64,000 bases of DNA from Clostridium vincentii (GCF_002995745.1 NZ_PVXQ01000007.1:62001-126000); one strand, 5' to 3'. Counted from the stretch's first letter, positions 9,329-18,576 are shown. Program-made: numbers and translations. Notes: generated from the letters alone by a model not told the origin.

Positions 9329-9970
9329 ATGGATCAAGCAGCATTATTTACTATACCTTATGGGGTGTATATACTAACAACAGAATATGAGGGAAAACAA
9401 AATGGATGTATAATAAATACTTTAGGGCAGGTTACAGATGAGCCAGTTAGAATAAGTTTTACAGTGCTAAAGAGTAGTTTAACTCATGATTTAGTCTTTA
9501 AATCAAATAAATGTTCATTGTCTATATTAAGTAAAAAAGCATCTTTAGATATAATTAAGCAGTTTGGATATGTTAGTGGAAGAGATGTGGATAAGTTTAA
9601 GGGTATGGAATATAGATTAGATGAACTTAATAACCCTATAGTAGAAAAAGAGTGCGTAGCTACAGTATGTTGTAAAGTCACTGATAAGATTGACCTTGAC
9701 ACTCATACTCTATTCATATGTGATGTTGTGGATGCAAAGAAACTAAATAATGAAAAGTCTATGACTTATAGTGATTATAGAGATATTAAATCAGGCAAGA
9801 GATTAAAGGAAGACGAAGCGGAAGATTCACAAAGAGAAGAGGAGCCTATATACGAATGTAAAGTTTGTCATTACATTTATGATGGCGATATTCCCTTTGA
9901 AGATTTACCAGATGATTATATTTGTCCAATATGTAAGAAACCAAAATCTGTATTTATCAAACAAAATTAA
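9329..9970 (+). CDS. Flavin reductase-rubredoxin fusion (high-molecular-weight rubredoxin type)
   Basis: Residues 1-150 form a flavin reductase-like FMN-binding domain ([22 protein letters not shown]). After an acidic linker rich in glutamate, residues 170-213 form a rubredoxin with paired [11 protein letters not shown] and CPICKKP iron-binding cysteines. Such fusions in anaerobes pass electrons from NAD(P)H-linked flavin chemistry to partners such as flavodiiron proteins for oxygen or NO reduction. No flavodiiron gene is adjacent. The ATG at 9329 is preferred over the one at 9323 because GGAGGAG ends at 9321, leaving seven bases to 9329 but only one to 9323. Confidence 0.88.
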   Translation: MDQAALFTIPYGVYILTTEYEGKQNGCIINTLGQVTDEPVRISFTVLKSSLTHDLVFKSNKCSLSILSKKASLDIIKQFGYVSGRDVDKFKGMEYRLDELNNPIVEKECVATVCCKVTDKIDLDTHTLFICDVVDAKKLNNEKSMTYSDYRDIKSGKRLKEDEAEDSQREEEPIYECKVCHYIYDGDIPFEDLPDDYICPICKKPKSVFIKQN

Positions 9971-9985
9971 TTATAGTTTTAAATC

Positions 9986-10021
9986 ATTAAAGACTATTTC
10001 ATTTAGAAATAGTCTTTAATC
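9986..10021 (+). terminator. Terminator after the rubredoxin fusion
   Basis: A 15-bp perfect stem (ATTAAAGACTATTTC and its complement) with a 5-base loop. The T-tract is poor, so it may also act as an mRNA 3'-end stabiliser. Confidence 0.65.
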
Positions 10022-10071
10022 AAATAATGAATAATGTGATAAATTTTATGATAGTGAGTTAAATTCAGGAG

Positions 10072-11019
10072 GTGATTGCTATAGAAAACCTCATAATATC
10101 AATAAATGTTGTACTTCCATTATTTTTAATAATATCATTAGGATATTTTTTTAGAAAAATAAACTTATTTGATGATCATACATTAAAGGTTATGAATAAC
10201 TTAACCTTTAAATCTTTTTTGCCGATATTAATATTTTTTAATATTTATAATGCAGATTTAAGTTCAGGAATAGATTTTAAACTCATAATTTTTGCAGTTA
10301 TGAGTATCGTTTCAATATTCTTAGTAATGACTTTTATAATTCCTAAGATTGAAAAGGATGATAAAAGAAAGGGTGTTTTGGTACAAGCTATTTTCCGTAG
10401 TAATTTTGTTCTTTTTGGACTACCAATTGCTATATCGTTATTTGGAGAGGAAAAGGCAGGAAGTGTCTCTATGCTTATTGCATGTATAATTCCAACTTTC
10501 AATTTTTTAGCTGTAATTTCTCTTGAAATGTATAGAGGTTTAAAAATAGATGTTAAAAAGATATTAAAAGGGATAATAACTAATCCTCTTATTATAGGAT
10601 CGACAGTTGGACTCTTTATGTTAGCAACAGGAATTAAACTTCCTAATGTTCTTGAAAGCACTATAGGAGATTTGTCAAATGTAGCAACCCCATTAGCGCT
10701 TGTAGTATTAGGGGGAAGTTTTAAATTTGATGCTTCTCAGGAAGGTATGAAACAATTAATAATTGGAGTAGTAGGTAAACTAATTATAGTTCCAGCTGTT
10801 TTTATTCCTATTAGCATATTTTTAGGATTTAGAGATGTGGAGTTAATAACTCTTCTTGTTATGTTTTCAGCACCAGGAGCAGTATCTTCATTTACTATGG
10901 CAGAGCAGATGGATGCAGATGGTGAGTTAGCAGGTCAAATTGTTGTATTTGGATCAACTTTTGCTGTATTTACAATATTCTTTTGGATATATATTGTTAA
11001 AAGTTTGGGATATTTTTAA
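10072..11019 (+). CDS. AEC (auxin efflux carrier-type) family transporter
   Basis: About 310 residues with roughly ten hydrophobic segments and the usual AEC start and end: ISINVVLPLFLIISLGYFF at the N-terminus and FSAPGAVSSFTMAEQMDAD near the C-terminus. Bacterial members export or import small organic acids such as malate; the substrate here is unknown. The start is unusual. The only standard start codon, GTG 10072, lies inside the AGGAGGTG ribosome binding site (10067-10074). The codon at normal spacing is ATA at 10081, exactly where family members begin (MENL-like). Translation therefore may start at ATA 10081. Confidence 0.85.
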   Translation: MIAIENLIISINVVLPLFLIISLGYFFRKINLFDDHTLKVMNNLTFKSFLPILIFFNIYNADLSSGIDFKLIIFAVMSIVSIFLVMTFIIPKIEKDDKRKGVLVQAIFRSNFVLFGLPIAISLFGEEKAGSVSMLIACIIPTFNFLAVISLEMYRGLKIDVKKILKGIITNPLIIGSTVGLFMLATGIKLPNVLESTIGDLSNVATPLALVVLGGSFKFDASQEGMKQLIIGVVGKLIIVPAVFIPISIFLGFRDVELITLLVMFSAPGAVSSFTMAEQMDADGELAGQIVVFGSTFAVFTIFFWIYIVKSLGYF

Positions 11020-11102
11020 AGTGGAGATATTAGAAAAATTAGTGTTGAATACTATATGATAAAAAACGTATAATATAATAAAAGAAAGAGGTGGAATTTA
11101 TA

Positions 11103-11372
11103 ATGAATATAATAAAGAAGAATGGAAAAGTTGAAGAGTTTAAAGAAAAAAAGATTTATACTAGCATATTAAATTCAGCTACTGATATAGGCAAATCTGA
11201 ACTAAATGAATCTGATCTTAAAGTATTAGTTTCAGATATAATAAGAAAAATAAGCGAAATTAGAAAAGATGGTACTCCAACTTCTTCCTATGAAGTTAAA
11301 GGAGTAATTATTAATGTTTTACTAAAGGATGGATTTAATGAGGTTTGTAAGTCTTATATACATTTTAAATAA
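11103..11372 (+). CDS. Stand-alone ATP-cone domain protein
   Basis: An 89-residue protein that is one ATP-cone domain and nothing else: IIKKNGKVEEFKEKKIYTSI at the start, then a helical region with SDIIRKISEI and SYEVKGVIINVLL. ATP-cones bind ATP or dATP and normally sit at the N-terminus of ribonucleotide reductases or in NrdR, where they sense nucleotide levels. No reductase is nearby, so its partner is unknown. The ATG at 11103 is chosen because GAGGTGG (11089-11094) precedes it by eight bases; the GTG at 11091 is part of that site. Confidence 0.8.
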   Translation: MNIIKKNGKVEEFKEKKIYTSILNSATDIGKSELNESDLKVLVSDIIRKISEIRKDGTPTSSYEVKGVIINVLLKDGFNEVCKSYIHFK

Positions 11373-11398
11373 TAAGTAAAATAACTAGGAGCAAAAAT

Positions 11399-11656
11399 AT
11401 GAATAAAATTTTATATATAATAATAATAGTTTTAATTATGGGAGTCTTTCTTAGGATATTTCCATATTTATTGATATTCGGAATTGTAACATGGGCAATA
11501 GTGAAAATTTATGGATTCTTTAACAGAAAACCAAATACAAATAATAAACAAGGTTCAACCTATAAGTATGATGCACAAGAGAAGCAAGAGAATGTTTCAG
11601 AAGATGATTCAGATGATATAAATGAAGCAATCGATGTAGATTACAAGGATGTCTAA
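11399..11656 (+). CDS. Small membrane protein, 85 aa
   Basis: Two closely spaced hydrophobic segments (residues 3-22 and 24-41) are followed by a polar, strongly acidic tail with EDDSDDINEAIDVDYKDV. An AGGAG site precedes the ATG. It follows the ATP-cone gene by 26 bases and may share its transcript. The family is not recognised; the layout suggests a small membrane anchor with a cytoplasmic acidic tail. Confidence 0.65.
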   Translation: MNKILYIIIIVLIMGVFLRIFPYLLIFGIVTWAIVKIYGFFNRKPNTNNKQGSTYKYDAQEKQENVSEDDSDDINEAIDVDYKDV

Positions 11657-11734
11657 ATTGCATATAGAGTGCAGTTAATGTATAATAATACTATTAAAAT
11701 AAGTTTTTACAAACATTTTTAGAGGGGGCACACA

Positions 11735-12943
11735 ATGAAGAAAATTAAAATGACTACTCCATTAGTTGAAATGGATGGAGATGAAATGACAAGAATTCTA
11801 TGGAAAATGATTAAGGATGAACTTATAAATCCTTTTGTTGACCTTAAATCTGAATATTATGATTTAGGATTAGAATATAGAAATAAAACTAATGACCAAG
11901 TAACATTAGATTCAGCTGAAGCTATTAAAAAGTATAAAGTTGGAGTCAAATGCGCTACAATAACTCCTAATGCAGGAAGAGTAACAGAATATGACTTAAA
12001 GGAAATGTGGCAAAGTCCAAATGGTACAATAAGAGCAATATTAGATGGTACTGTTTTTAGAGCACCTATTGTAGTAGATTCAATTAAGCCTTATGTTAGA
12101 AATTGGGTTAAGCCTATAACAATAGCAAGACATGCCTATGGTGATATTTACAAAAATGTTGAAATGAAAACTAAGGGAAAAGGTAAATGTGAACTTGTGT
12201 TTACATCTGAAACTGGAGAAGAAACAAGAGCATTAGTACATAACTTTGAAAGCGATGGAGTAGTTATGGGAATGCATAACATAAATAAATCTATCGAAAG
12301 TTTTGCTAGAAGTTGCTTTAATTTTGCATTAGATATAAAACAAGATTTATGGTTTGCAACTAAGGATACCATATCAAAGAAATATGATCATACTTTTAAA
12401 GATATTTTCCAAGATTTATTTGATGCAGAGTATAAAGAAAAGTTTGATGCAGCTGGTATAGAATATTTCTATACATTAATAGATGATGTTGTAGCAAGAG
12501 TAGTTAAGTCTGAAGGTGGAATGATTTGGGCCTGTAAGAATTACGATGGAGATGTAATGAGTGACATGGTAGCTACAGCTTTTGGTTCTTTAGCTATGAT
12601 GACTTCAGTTCTAGTTTCTCCAGAGGGAAATTATGAATATGAAGCAGCTCACGGAACTGTTCAAAGGCATTATTATAAACATCTTAAGGGTGAGGAAACT
12701 TCAACAAACTCAATAGCTACTATTTTTGCATGGAGTGGCGCTTTAAGAAAAAGAGGCGAGCTTGATTCAAATAAGGAACTTATGGAATTTGCAGATAAAA
12801 TGGAAGAAGCTTCCATAAAAACTATTGATGATGGTATAATGACTAAAGACTTAGCAGTACTTACATCTTTGAATAATGTTAAGACTGCAAATAGTTTCGA
12901 ATTTATTAAGGCTATTAGAGATAGGTTAGAAAAACTTATCTAA
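11735..12943 (+). CDS. icd: NADP-dependent isocitrate dehydrogenase, type II
   Basis: The 402-residue enzyme converts isocitrate to 2-oxoglutarate and CO2 with reduction of NADP. It matches the eukaryote-like homodimeric type II family: [13 protein letters not shown] at the N-terminus, [11 protein letters not shown], the substrate-binding [16 protein letters not shown], and [10 protein letters not shown] near the cofactor site. The typical enterobacterial SerXXXAsn phosphorylation loop is absent, as expected for this type. It would supply 2-oxoglutarate for glutamate synthesis in an anaerobe with an incomplete TCA cycle. AGAGGGGG precedes the start and a strong terminator follows. Confidence 0.93.
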   Translation: MKKIKMTTPLVEMDGDEMTRILWKMIKDELINPFVDLKSEYYDLGLEYRNKTNDQVTLDSAEAIKKYKVGVKCATITPNAGRVTEYDLKEMWQSPNGTIRAILDGTVFRAPIVVDSIKPYVRNWVKPITIARHAYGDIYKNVEMKTKGKGKCELVFTSETGEETRALVHNFESDGVVMGMHNINKSIESFARSCFNFALDIKQDLWFATKDTISKKYDHTFKDIFQDLFDAEYKEKFDAAGIEYFYTLIDDVVARVVKSEGGMIWACKNYDGDVMSDMVATAFGSLAMMTSVLVSPEGNYEYEAAHGTVQRHYYKHLKGEETSTNSIATIFAWSGALRKRGELDSNKELMEFADKMEEASIKTIDDGIMTKDLAVLTSLNNVKTANSFEFIKAIRDRLEKLI

Positions 12944-12960
12944 TAATTTAGAAAACTAAA

Positions 12961-12999
12961 TCCGAAATTACAAATAATATTGTAATTTCGGAATTTTTT
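12961..12999 (+). terminator. Rho-independent terminator after icd
   Basis: A 12-bp stem (TCCGAAATTACA and its complement) with an 8-base loop, followed by ATTTTTTTAT. Confidence 0.88.
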
Positions 13000-13147
13000 T
13001 ATATCTTTGAGATTTACAGCTAGAGAAAAATGTTATACACTAGTACTAGTAAATGGTTTCAATAAATTTAATTTATAGTTTGGACGAATAGTATGATAAC
13101 GTTATAGTTTACATACAGTTATATTATAAACAGGAGGATATGAAAAA

Positions 13148-13465
13148 ATGAATGATGTTTTAGTAATATGTAAAGGTACAACAGGACAATCCAAGGCTTT
13201 CCAGAAATTTATGGGTGAGTATATTGTAAAAGAAAATTTACCAATAAATTGGGTATATGCTAATGAAAACCAATATCTCAATGAAATTTCAACAAAGGAT
13301 ATAAAAATGGTACTTATATCACCAGAAGTCCTATTTGTTGAAGCTAAAATAAAGGCAGAGTTAGATTCTAAGGATATTAAATATATATCAATTAAACCAA
13401 CTGCATTTGGATTAAGACAAACAGAAAAGTTTATGCCAGAGGTTAAAAGTATTCTAGGAATATAG
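13148..13465 (+). CDS. PTS lactose/cellobiose-type EIIB, orphan
   Basis: A 105-residue single-domain protein resembling the EIIB of lactose/cellobiose PTS permeases. The early strand DVLVICKG carries the cysteine (residue 8) that would be phosphorylated, followed by a loop TTGQSKAF and the pattern of strands and helices (IKMVLISPEV, IKYISIKP) of this fold. The usual AGMSTS loop after the cysteine is replaced by GTTGQS, so activity is not certain. There is no EIIC, EIIA or phospho-glycosidase in the window. The gene sits just before a DUF3284 gene. Confidence 0.65.
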   Translation: MNDVLVICKGTTGQSKAFQKFMGEYIVKENLPINWVYANENQYLNEISTKDIKMVLISPEVLFVEAKIKAELDSKDIKYISIKPTAFGLRQTEKFMPEVKSILGI

Positions 13466-13550
13466 GTATTATTTATGAAAATTAATAGTAAGAGTCATAT
13501 TTAAAGAGAACATCAAGGGATACATAATATCTTGGTAGAACAATTTATAT

Positions 13551-13606
13551 TTAAAGGAAACAATTTAAATTTTGTATAACTTAATTTAAAGTGTTTCCTT
13601 TAATGT
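13551..13606 (+). terminator. Hairpin after the EIIB gene
   Basis: TTAAAGGAAAC (13551-13561) pairs with GTTTCCTTTAA (13593-13603) around a 31-base AT-rich loop. It sits between the EIIB and DUF3284 genes and probably separates their transcripts. Confidence 0.55.
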
Positions 13607-13669
13607 TTATGTATGACTTTAATAGATTATAAAAGTCAGAAACTTATATTTTGAAAGGGAGGGATTATA

Positions 13670-14278
13670 GTGGCATTTTTAAATTCAGCAATAGTAAAGT
13701 ATCCAGTAGAAGAAGTTTTTAGTGTATTTATTAGAACTGCAAAAAAAGATTTTCCTAAATTTGATGAAAAAAATCCTGTTGGGACATCTGTTGTAAAGAA
13801 AGTTAGGGGTGCGAAGAAATCAGCTAAATCTGCAGATTTAAAAGTTGAAATTACTGAGTATAAAAAAAATGAGTTGTATAAAATAACTAGTACAAGTGCT
13901 GATACAGTTTATTATTCAACATATAAATTTGAAAAAAGCGATGAAAATTCAACCATGATTACACTGATAGAAGAAAATGAAACAAAGGGAATGATTAGAT
14001 GGGCTAGCCATTTATTGCAAAGCTTATCTTTTAGTGGGAAAGTCAAGAAAAGATTTCTCTATTTTATGGACATACTAGAGCGAGAAATAGAAAGCATGAG
14101 AGAAAAGCTTGAGAAGAATTCCAAATCAAAAGCAGAAGAAGAAAAAAAGATAAATGATAGGGCTGATGCTAAAAAAGTTAAGGCGACTTCATTACTAGCT
14201 GAAAAAGAAGCTAAGAAAATTATACTTGAAGCAAATAAAACTGAAGTAATAGAGGCTAAGGAATCAGGAGAAGAATAA
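13670..14278 (+). CDS. DUF3284 family protein
   Basis: The first 140 residues look like DUF3284, a START-like fold seen in Firmicutes, often near cellobiose PTS genes: FLNSAIVKYPVEEVFSVFIR at the start, a strand-rich middle (YYSTYKFEK, TMITLIEENE) and a helix with MIRWASHLLQSLSFSGKVKK. The last 60 residues are a lysine-, alanine- and glutamate-rich helix, probably coiled coil, that extends beyond the usual domain. The GTG start follows GGGAGGG. Its place next to an orphan EIIB fits the known PTS association, but what it does is unknown. Confidence 0.7.
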   Translation: MAFLNSAIVKYPVEEVFSVFIRTAKKDFPKFDEKNPVGTSVVKKVRGAKKSAKSADLKVEITEYKKNELYKITSTSADTVYYSTYKFEKSDENSTMITLIEENETKGMIRWASHLLQSLSFSGKVKKRFLYFMDILEREIESMREKLEKNSKSKAEEEKKINDRADAKKVKATSLLAEKEAKKIILEANKTEVIEAKESGEE

Positions 14279-14340
14279 AAGTAAGATTTTTAAAACATCC
14301 TTGATTAGTAAAAGGAATAATATTAAATTTGTATATATAA

Positions 14341-14372
14341 AAATGTATCGATGCCTTCGATACATTTTTTTC
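14341..14372 (+). terminator. Terminator after DUF3284 gene
   Basis: An 11-bp perfect stem AAATGTATCGA/TCGATACATTT with a 5-base loop and a run of T residues. Confidence 0.88.
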
Positions 14373-14446
14373 TTGTGGTATAATGTAACCTAAAGATAAT
14401 TATATATCCAGCTAAGGCTAGGGTAGAATTGAAATAGGAGGAACCT

Positions 14447-17044
14447 ATGGAAAAATTGTTAATATTAGATTCTAATTCACTTATGAATAGAGCATTTTAT
14501 GCGTTACCACCTTTAACTAATAGTGAGGGAATTCATACAAATGCAATATATGGATTTACAAATATGCTGCTAAAGTTAAAGGAACAAATAAAGCCAGATT
14601 ATATAGTGGCGACCTTTGATAGAAAGGCACCTACATTTCGACATAAAGAGTATGAGGAATATAAGGCAGGGAGGAAAAAAATGCCTCCAGAGCTTGCAGA
14701 ACAATTTCCTTTAATGAAAGAATTATTAGAGCTTTTAGCAATAAGTATATATGAAATAGATGGTTTTGAAGCAGATGATATTATTGGTACAGTAGCAAAA
14801 ATCGCAGAAAAGAGTAATATGGAAGTATACATAGTTACTGGAGATAAGGATGCGCTTCAACTTGCAACAAAAACTACTAAGATTGTTATAACTAAAAAAG
14901 GAGTATCAGAGACAGCTGTTTATGATGAAGATACCTTTATAGAAGAATTTTCAGTTACCCCTAACCAATTTATTGATGTAAAAGGATTAATGGGAGATAA
15001 GTCAGACAATATACCTGGAGTACCAGGAATAGGAGAAAAAACTGCATTTAAATTAATTCAAACCTATGGGTCAATAGAGGAAGTATTAAAGAATATTGAC
15101 AAAATTAGTGGAAATAAACTTAAAGAAAATTTAGAGAATTACAGAGAACAGGCTATTTTTTCTAAAAAGTTAGCAACTATTTTAACTGAAGTACCAATTG
15201 ATATTAATTTGGATGAAATAAAAAGTAGAGAAAACTACGATAGAGGAAAGCTTAAGAAGCTTTTATTTAGATTGCAAATGAAAACTTTACTAAATAAAAT
15301 TAGTGAGGGTGAAGAGGAAGAAGAGGATAATATTGTTGTAGAGAAGATTAATACCTTAGAAAAGATGAAGGAAGCATTAAATTCAGAAAAAGATACTTCA
15401 TATATTGCCTACAAAACATTAAAATCATTACTATATTCTAAGCTAGAACTCGATACTATTATATTAGGTGGAGAAAGCCTAGTAAAAGAAATAAATATTA
15501 CAGAAATATTTGCACAGAATAGAGAAGAGGCTATAAAGGTTTTGAAAATATTTATGGAGGATGAGTCACTTAAAAAAGTAATTCATGATGCAAAGGAATT
15601 AATATCATTTTTATATAAGGAAAAAATACAGTTAAAATCTTTGGAGTTTGATACAGCAATAGCTGCATATTTAATAGATTCGTCTAAGGGGCAATATAAA
15701 TTAATTAATGTAGTTAATGAATACTTAGGAGAAGATCCTAAGGGTGATGACGGGGAGGCTAAGCTTGCAAGTTACATTAAACAACTAGCAGATGAGTTTA
15801 AAAACAGAATCGTGAAGGATAGTATGGAGGAGTTATATTATGATATAGAGCTTCCATTAGTATTTGTTTTATCTGATATGGAATGCCAAGGTTTCAATAT
15901 AGATAGTACTAAATTAGATGAATTAGCAGTTAAATTTAAAGGTCAGATAGAAGAAACTCAAAAGGAAATATTTGAGCTAGCTGAGGAGGAATTTAATATT
16001 AGTTCCCCTAAGCAGATGGGAAAAATATTATTTGAAAAGCTTGACCTACCAGTAATAAAAAAAACAAAGACTGGATATTCTACGAATATTGAAGTATTAG
16101 AGAAACTTTTAGATAAACATCCTATTATTGAAAAGATTATTTTCTTTAGACAAATAACAAAATTAAATTCAACTTATGTAGAAGGATTAAAAAATGTAAT
16201 TGATGAGGATGGAGCAATACATTCAAGCTTTAATCAAACGGTAACTACAACAGGTAGATTATCAAGTACTGAACCTAATCTTCAAAATATACCTATAAGG
16301 CATGAAATGGGTAGAGAAATCAGAAAGGTATTTATTCCGAAAGAAAAGGGCGATATTTTATTATCTTGTGATTACTCTCAAATTGAATTAAGAGTACTTG
16401 CTCATATAGCAGAGGATGAGAATATGATAAATGCTTTTAAGGAGCATAGTGATATTCATACAAAGACAGCATCTGAAGTTTTTAAGGTTGATTTAGATGA
16501 AGTAACTCCAATTATGAGAAGTAGGGCAAAGGCAGTTAACTTTGGAATTGTATATGGCATAAGTGATTTTTCATTAGCTCAGGATTTAAAGATTACAAAA
16601 AAAGAAGCTGGTGAATATATGGATATTTACTTTGAAAGATATCCTAAGATAAAATTTTACTTAGAAGATGTGGTTAATACTGCAAAGAAAGATGGGTATG
16701 TCCTTACTATGTTAAATAGAAGAAGATTTATCCCAGAGATAAAATCATCTAATAAGATAGTTGAAGCATTAGGAGCAAGGCTGGCAATGAATGCACCAAT
16801 TCAAGGAACAGCAGCAGATATTATAAAAATAGCAATGGTTAATGTATATAATAGATTAAAAAGAGAAGAATTAAAAAGTACTTTAATTTTGCAGGTTCAT
16901 GATGAACTTATTTTAAATGTTAAGGCAAATGAAGAGGAAAAGGTAAGAAAATTAGTTGAAGAAGAAATGGAAAATGCCCTTAAATTACTTGTACCTATGG
17001 AGGTAGATGTAAATGAAGGAACTACATGGTATGAAGCTAAATAA
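14447..17044 (+). CDS. polA: DNA polymerase I
   Basis: The 865-residue enzyme fills gaps and removes RNA primers. Residues 1-290 form the 5'-3' exonuclease with the acidic patches FEADDIIG and GDKDALQLA and the helix-hairpin-helix GVPGIGEKTA. Residues 300-470 form the 3'-5' exonuclease-like domain, which lacks a clear DxE motif and so is probably inactive, as in many Firmicutes. The polymerase domain has motif A CDYSQIELRVLAHI (about residue 640), motif B RSRAKAVNFGIVYG and motif C LQVHDEL. GGAGG precedes the start. The gene is followed at 15 bases by coaE, a common bacterial order. Confidence 0.96.
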   Translation: MEKLLILDSNSLMNRAFYALPPLTNSEGIHTNAIYGFTNMLLKLKEQIKPDYIVATFDRKAPTFRHKEYEEYKAGRKKMPPELAEQFPLMKELLELLAISIYEIDGFEADDIIGTVAKIAEKSNMEVYIVTGDKDALQLATKTTKIVITKKGVSETAVYDEDTFIEEFSVTPNQFIDVKGLMGDKSDNIPGVPGIGEKTAFKLIQTYGSIEEVLKNIDKISGNKLKENLENYREQAIFSKKLATILTEVPIDINLDEIKSRENYDRGKLKKLLFRLQMKTLLNKISEGEEEEEDNIVVEKINTLEKMKEALNSEKDTSYIAYKTLKSLLYSKLELDTIILGGESLVKEINITEIFAQNREEAIKVLKIFMEDESLKKVIHDAKELISFLYKEKIQLKSLEFDTAIAAYLIDSSKGQYKLINVVNEYLGEDPKGDDGEAKLASYIKQLADEFKNRIVKDSMEELYYDIELPLVFVLSDMECQGFNIDSTKLDELAVKFKGQIEETQKEIFELAEEEFNISSPKQMGKILFEKLDLPVIKKTKTGYSTNIEVLEKLLDKHPIIEKIIFFRQITKLNSTYVEGLKNVIDEDGAIHSSFNQTVTTTGRLSSTEPNLQNIPIRHEMGREIRKVFIPKEKGDILLSCDYSQIELRVLAHIAEDENMINAFKEHSDIHTKTASEVFKVDLDEVTPIMRSRAKAVNFGIVYGISDFSLAQDLKITKKEAGEYMDIYFERYPKIKFYLEDVVNTAKKDGYVLTMLNRRRFIPEIKSSNKIVEALGARLAMNAPIQGTAADIIKIAMVNVYNRLKREELKSTLILQVHDELILNVKANEEEKVRKLVEEEMENALKLLVPMEVDVNEGTTWYEAK

Positions 17045-17059
17045 AGGAGGTATTCTAAA

Positions 17060-17683
17060 ATGTTAAAAATCGGATTAACAGGAGGTATTGGCACAGGTAA
17101 AAGTACAGTTTCAAAAATGCTTTTTGTATCTGGATTTAAAATTTTAGATGCTGATCTTGTAGCAAGACAGGTCCTAATTACTTATCCAGAGATATTAGAG
17201 AAAGTTAAAATAGAATTTGGAGAAGGATATTTTGATTGGAGAGGGGAATTTAGAAGAAAAGAGTTTGGAAATTTTATTTTTAGATTTCCTAAACAAAGAG
17301 TGAAATATGAAGCTATAATAATGCCATATATAAAAGATGAAATCGAAAAAGCGTTTAAAAGATATGAATCAAATGGAGAAACTTTAGTTATATTAGATGC
17401 ACCATTACTAATAGAAACAGGTCTTTATAAAGAAATGGATTATATAATATTAGTATGGGCAGAAAATAAAAATCAGATTCAAAGAGTGAAAATCAGAGAT
17501 AATATATCCAATTTAAATGCAATTAGCAGAGTTAATTCTCAGATGTCTATTGAAGAGAAAAAACAATTTGCCAATATAATAATAGATAACAATGCAGAAG
17601 TATCAAAGACTGAAAGTCAGGTCAGAGATATAGTAGAGTTCTTGAAAGAATTAGGCTGGAAAGGAGATAAGGATGAAGTTTAA
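17060..17683 (+). CDS. coaE: Dephospho-CoA kinase
   Basis: The 207-residue enzyme adds the 3'-phosphate in the last step of coenzyme A synthesis. The P-loop GLTGGIGTGKST lies at residues 5-16, followed by the substrate-binding DADLVARQV and the LID region with RVKIRD and IEEKKQFAN. It has a strong AAGGAGG site and lies 15 bases after polA; its last 11 bases overlap the next gene, so the three genes are probably co-transcribed and the last two translationally coupled. Confidence 0.93.
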   Translation: MLKIGLTGGIGTGKSTVSKMLFVSGFKILDADLVARQVLITYPEILEKVKIEFGEGYFDWRGEFRRKEFGNFIFRFPKQRVKYEAIIMPYIKDEIEKAFKRYESNGETLVILDAPLLIETGLYKEMDYIILVWAENKNQIQRVKIRDNISNLNAISRVNSQMSIEEKKQFANIIIDNNAEVSKTESQVRDIVEFLKELGWKGDKDEV

Positions 17684-18218
17684 GAAATTAGTTATAGCAT
17701 TAATATTAGTTGCTATGGTTATAGGTGGTGTTAACTATGTTGTAAAGGAATATATTTTTCCTTTTAGACATAGAGAAGTGATTTTAAAGTATTCAAAAGA
17801 AAATAATCTAGATCCTTATCTTGTTGTATCAGTAATTATGGCAGAAAGTAAGTTTAATTCAGAAGCTAAATCTAATAAGGATGCTATGGGACTTATGCAA
17901 ATCACCACTGAAACTGGAAAATGGATAGCAGAGCAGATGGGGCTTGATGAGTATACTGAGGATAAACTATACCAAGAAGAATATAATATAAAAATGGGAT
18001 GTTGGTATTTAAATAATCTGTATGAGGAATTTGAAGATATAGATTTATCTATAGCTGCTTATAATGCAGGTAGGGGACGAGTTAATGAGTGGTTAGCTAG
18101 TAAAGAATACTCTTTGGATGGGGAAAATTTACATTACATACCCTATAAGGAAACAAAAAAATATGTAGATAAGGTAAATACATATTATAAGATATATGCA
18201 AAAATATATGGAAATTAA
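17673..18218 (+). CDS. Lytic transglycosylase, membrane-anchored
   Basis: A 181-residue protein with an N-terminal signal anchor (residues 4-28) and an SLT domain that cleaves peptidoglycan glycan strands. The catalytic glutamate is in MAESKFN (about residue 55), with family motifs AMGLMQIT, MGCWYLNNL and SIAAYNAGRG. It lacks the large superhelical domain of Slt70, so it is the short form common in Clostridium. It overlaps the end of coaE by 11 bases. Confidence 0.92.
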   Translation: MKFKKLVIALILVAMVIGGVNYVVKEYIFPFRHREVILKYSKENNLDPYLVVSVIMAESKFNSEAKSNKDAMGLMQITTETGKWIAEQMGLDEYTEDKLYQEEYNIKMGCWYLNNLYEEFEDIDLSIAAYNAGRGRVNEWLASKEYSLDGENLHYIPYKETKKYVDKVNTYYKIYAKIYGN

Positions 18219-18315
18219 GAAAGTATAGCACAAGGAAAAAATAATAAAAATTTTCTTATGATTTCTATGAATATTTTAGTAGGCATTGTTAGCTTGGAGG
18301 AAATTTTCAAATAAT

Positions 18316-18350
18316 AATTAGAAGTTAACGTTTATTATTAACTTCTAATT
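18316..18350 (+). terminator. Inverted repeat between the transglycosylase gene and tRNA-Leu
   Basis: A 13-bp perfect stem AATTAGAAGTTAA/TTAACTTCTAATT with a 9-base loop. There is no good T-tract; it may be the 3' end of the polA-coaE-slt transcript. Confidence 0.6.
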
Positions 18351-18390
18351 ATTGCAATATATATATAGATGATATATTATATAGATATAG

Positions 18391-18476
18391 GCAGATGTGG
18401 TGGAATGGCAGACACGATATCTTAAGGGGGTATTGAGTGAATACTCGTGCGGGTTCAAGTCCCGCCATCTGCACCA
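18391..18476 (+). tRNA. tRNA-Leu (anticodon AAG)
   Basis: An 86-base tRNA with encoded CCA. The acceptor GCAGATG pairs with CATCTGC. The anticodon stem ATATC/GGTAT encloses the loop TTAAGGG, giving anticodon AAG for CUU codons. A long variable arm (GAGT-GAAT-ACTC), typical of leucine tRNA, and a T-arm GCGGG-TTCAAGT-CCCGC complete it. An adenosine at the wobble position would normally be deaminated to inosine. Confidence 0.93.
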
Positions 18477-18478
18477 AA

Positions 18479-18521
18479 CAAAAAGCAGCAACTTTTTTAG
18501 CTAAGTTACTGCTTTTTATTA
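18479..18521 (+). terminator. Terminator of the tRNA-Leu gene
   Basis: AAAAAGCAGCAACTT pairs with AAGTTACTGCTTTTT apart from one C/A mismatch, and is followed by a T-rich tail. Confidence 0.85.
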
Positions 18522-18576
18522 TTGTAGCACTAGCTAAAATTAAAATAATAAAACATCTTTCATTAAGGGGTGGAAT

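Noticed and set aside
18391-18476. Integration site of a mobile element at tRNA-Leu
   Set aside because: No integrase gene and no repeat of the tRNA 3' end elsewhere in the window.
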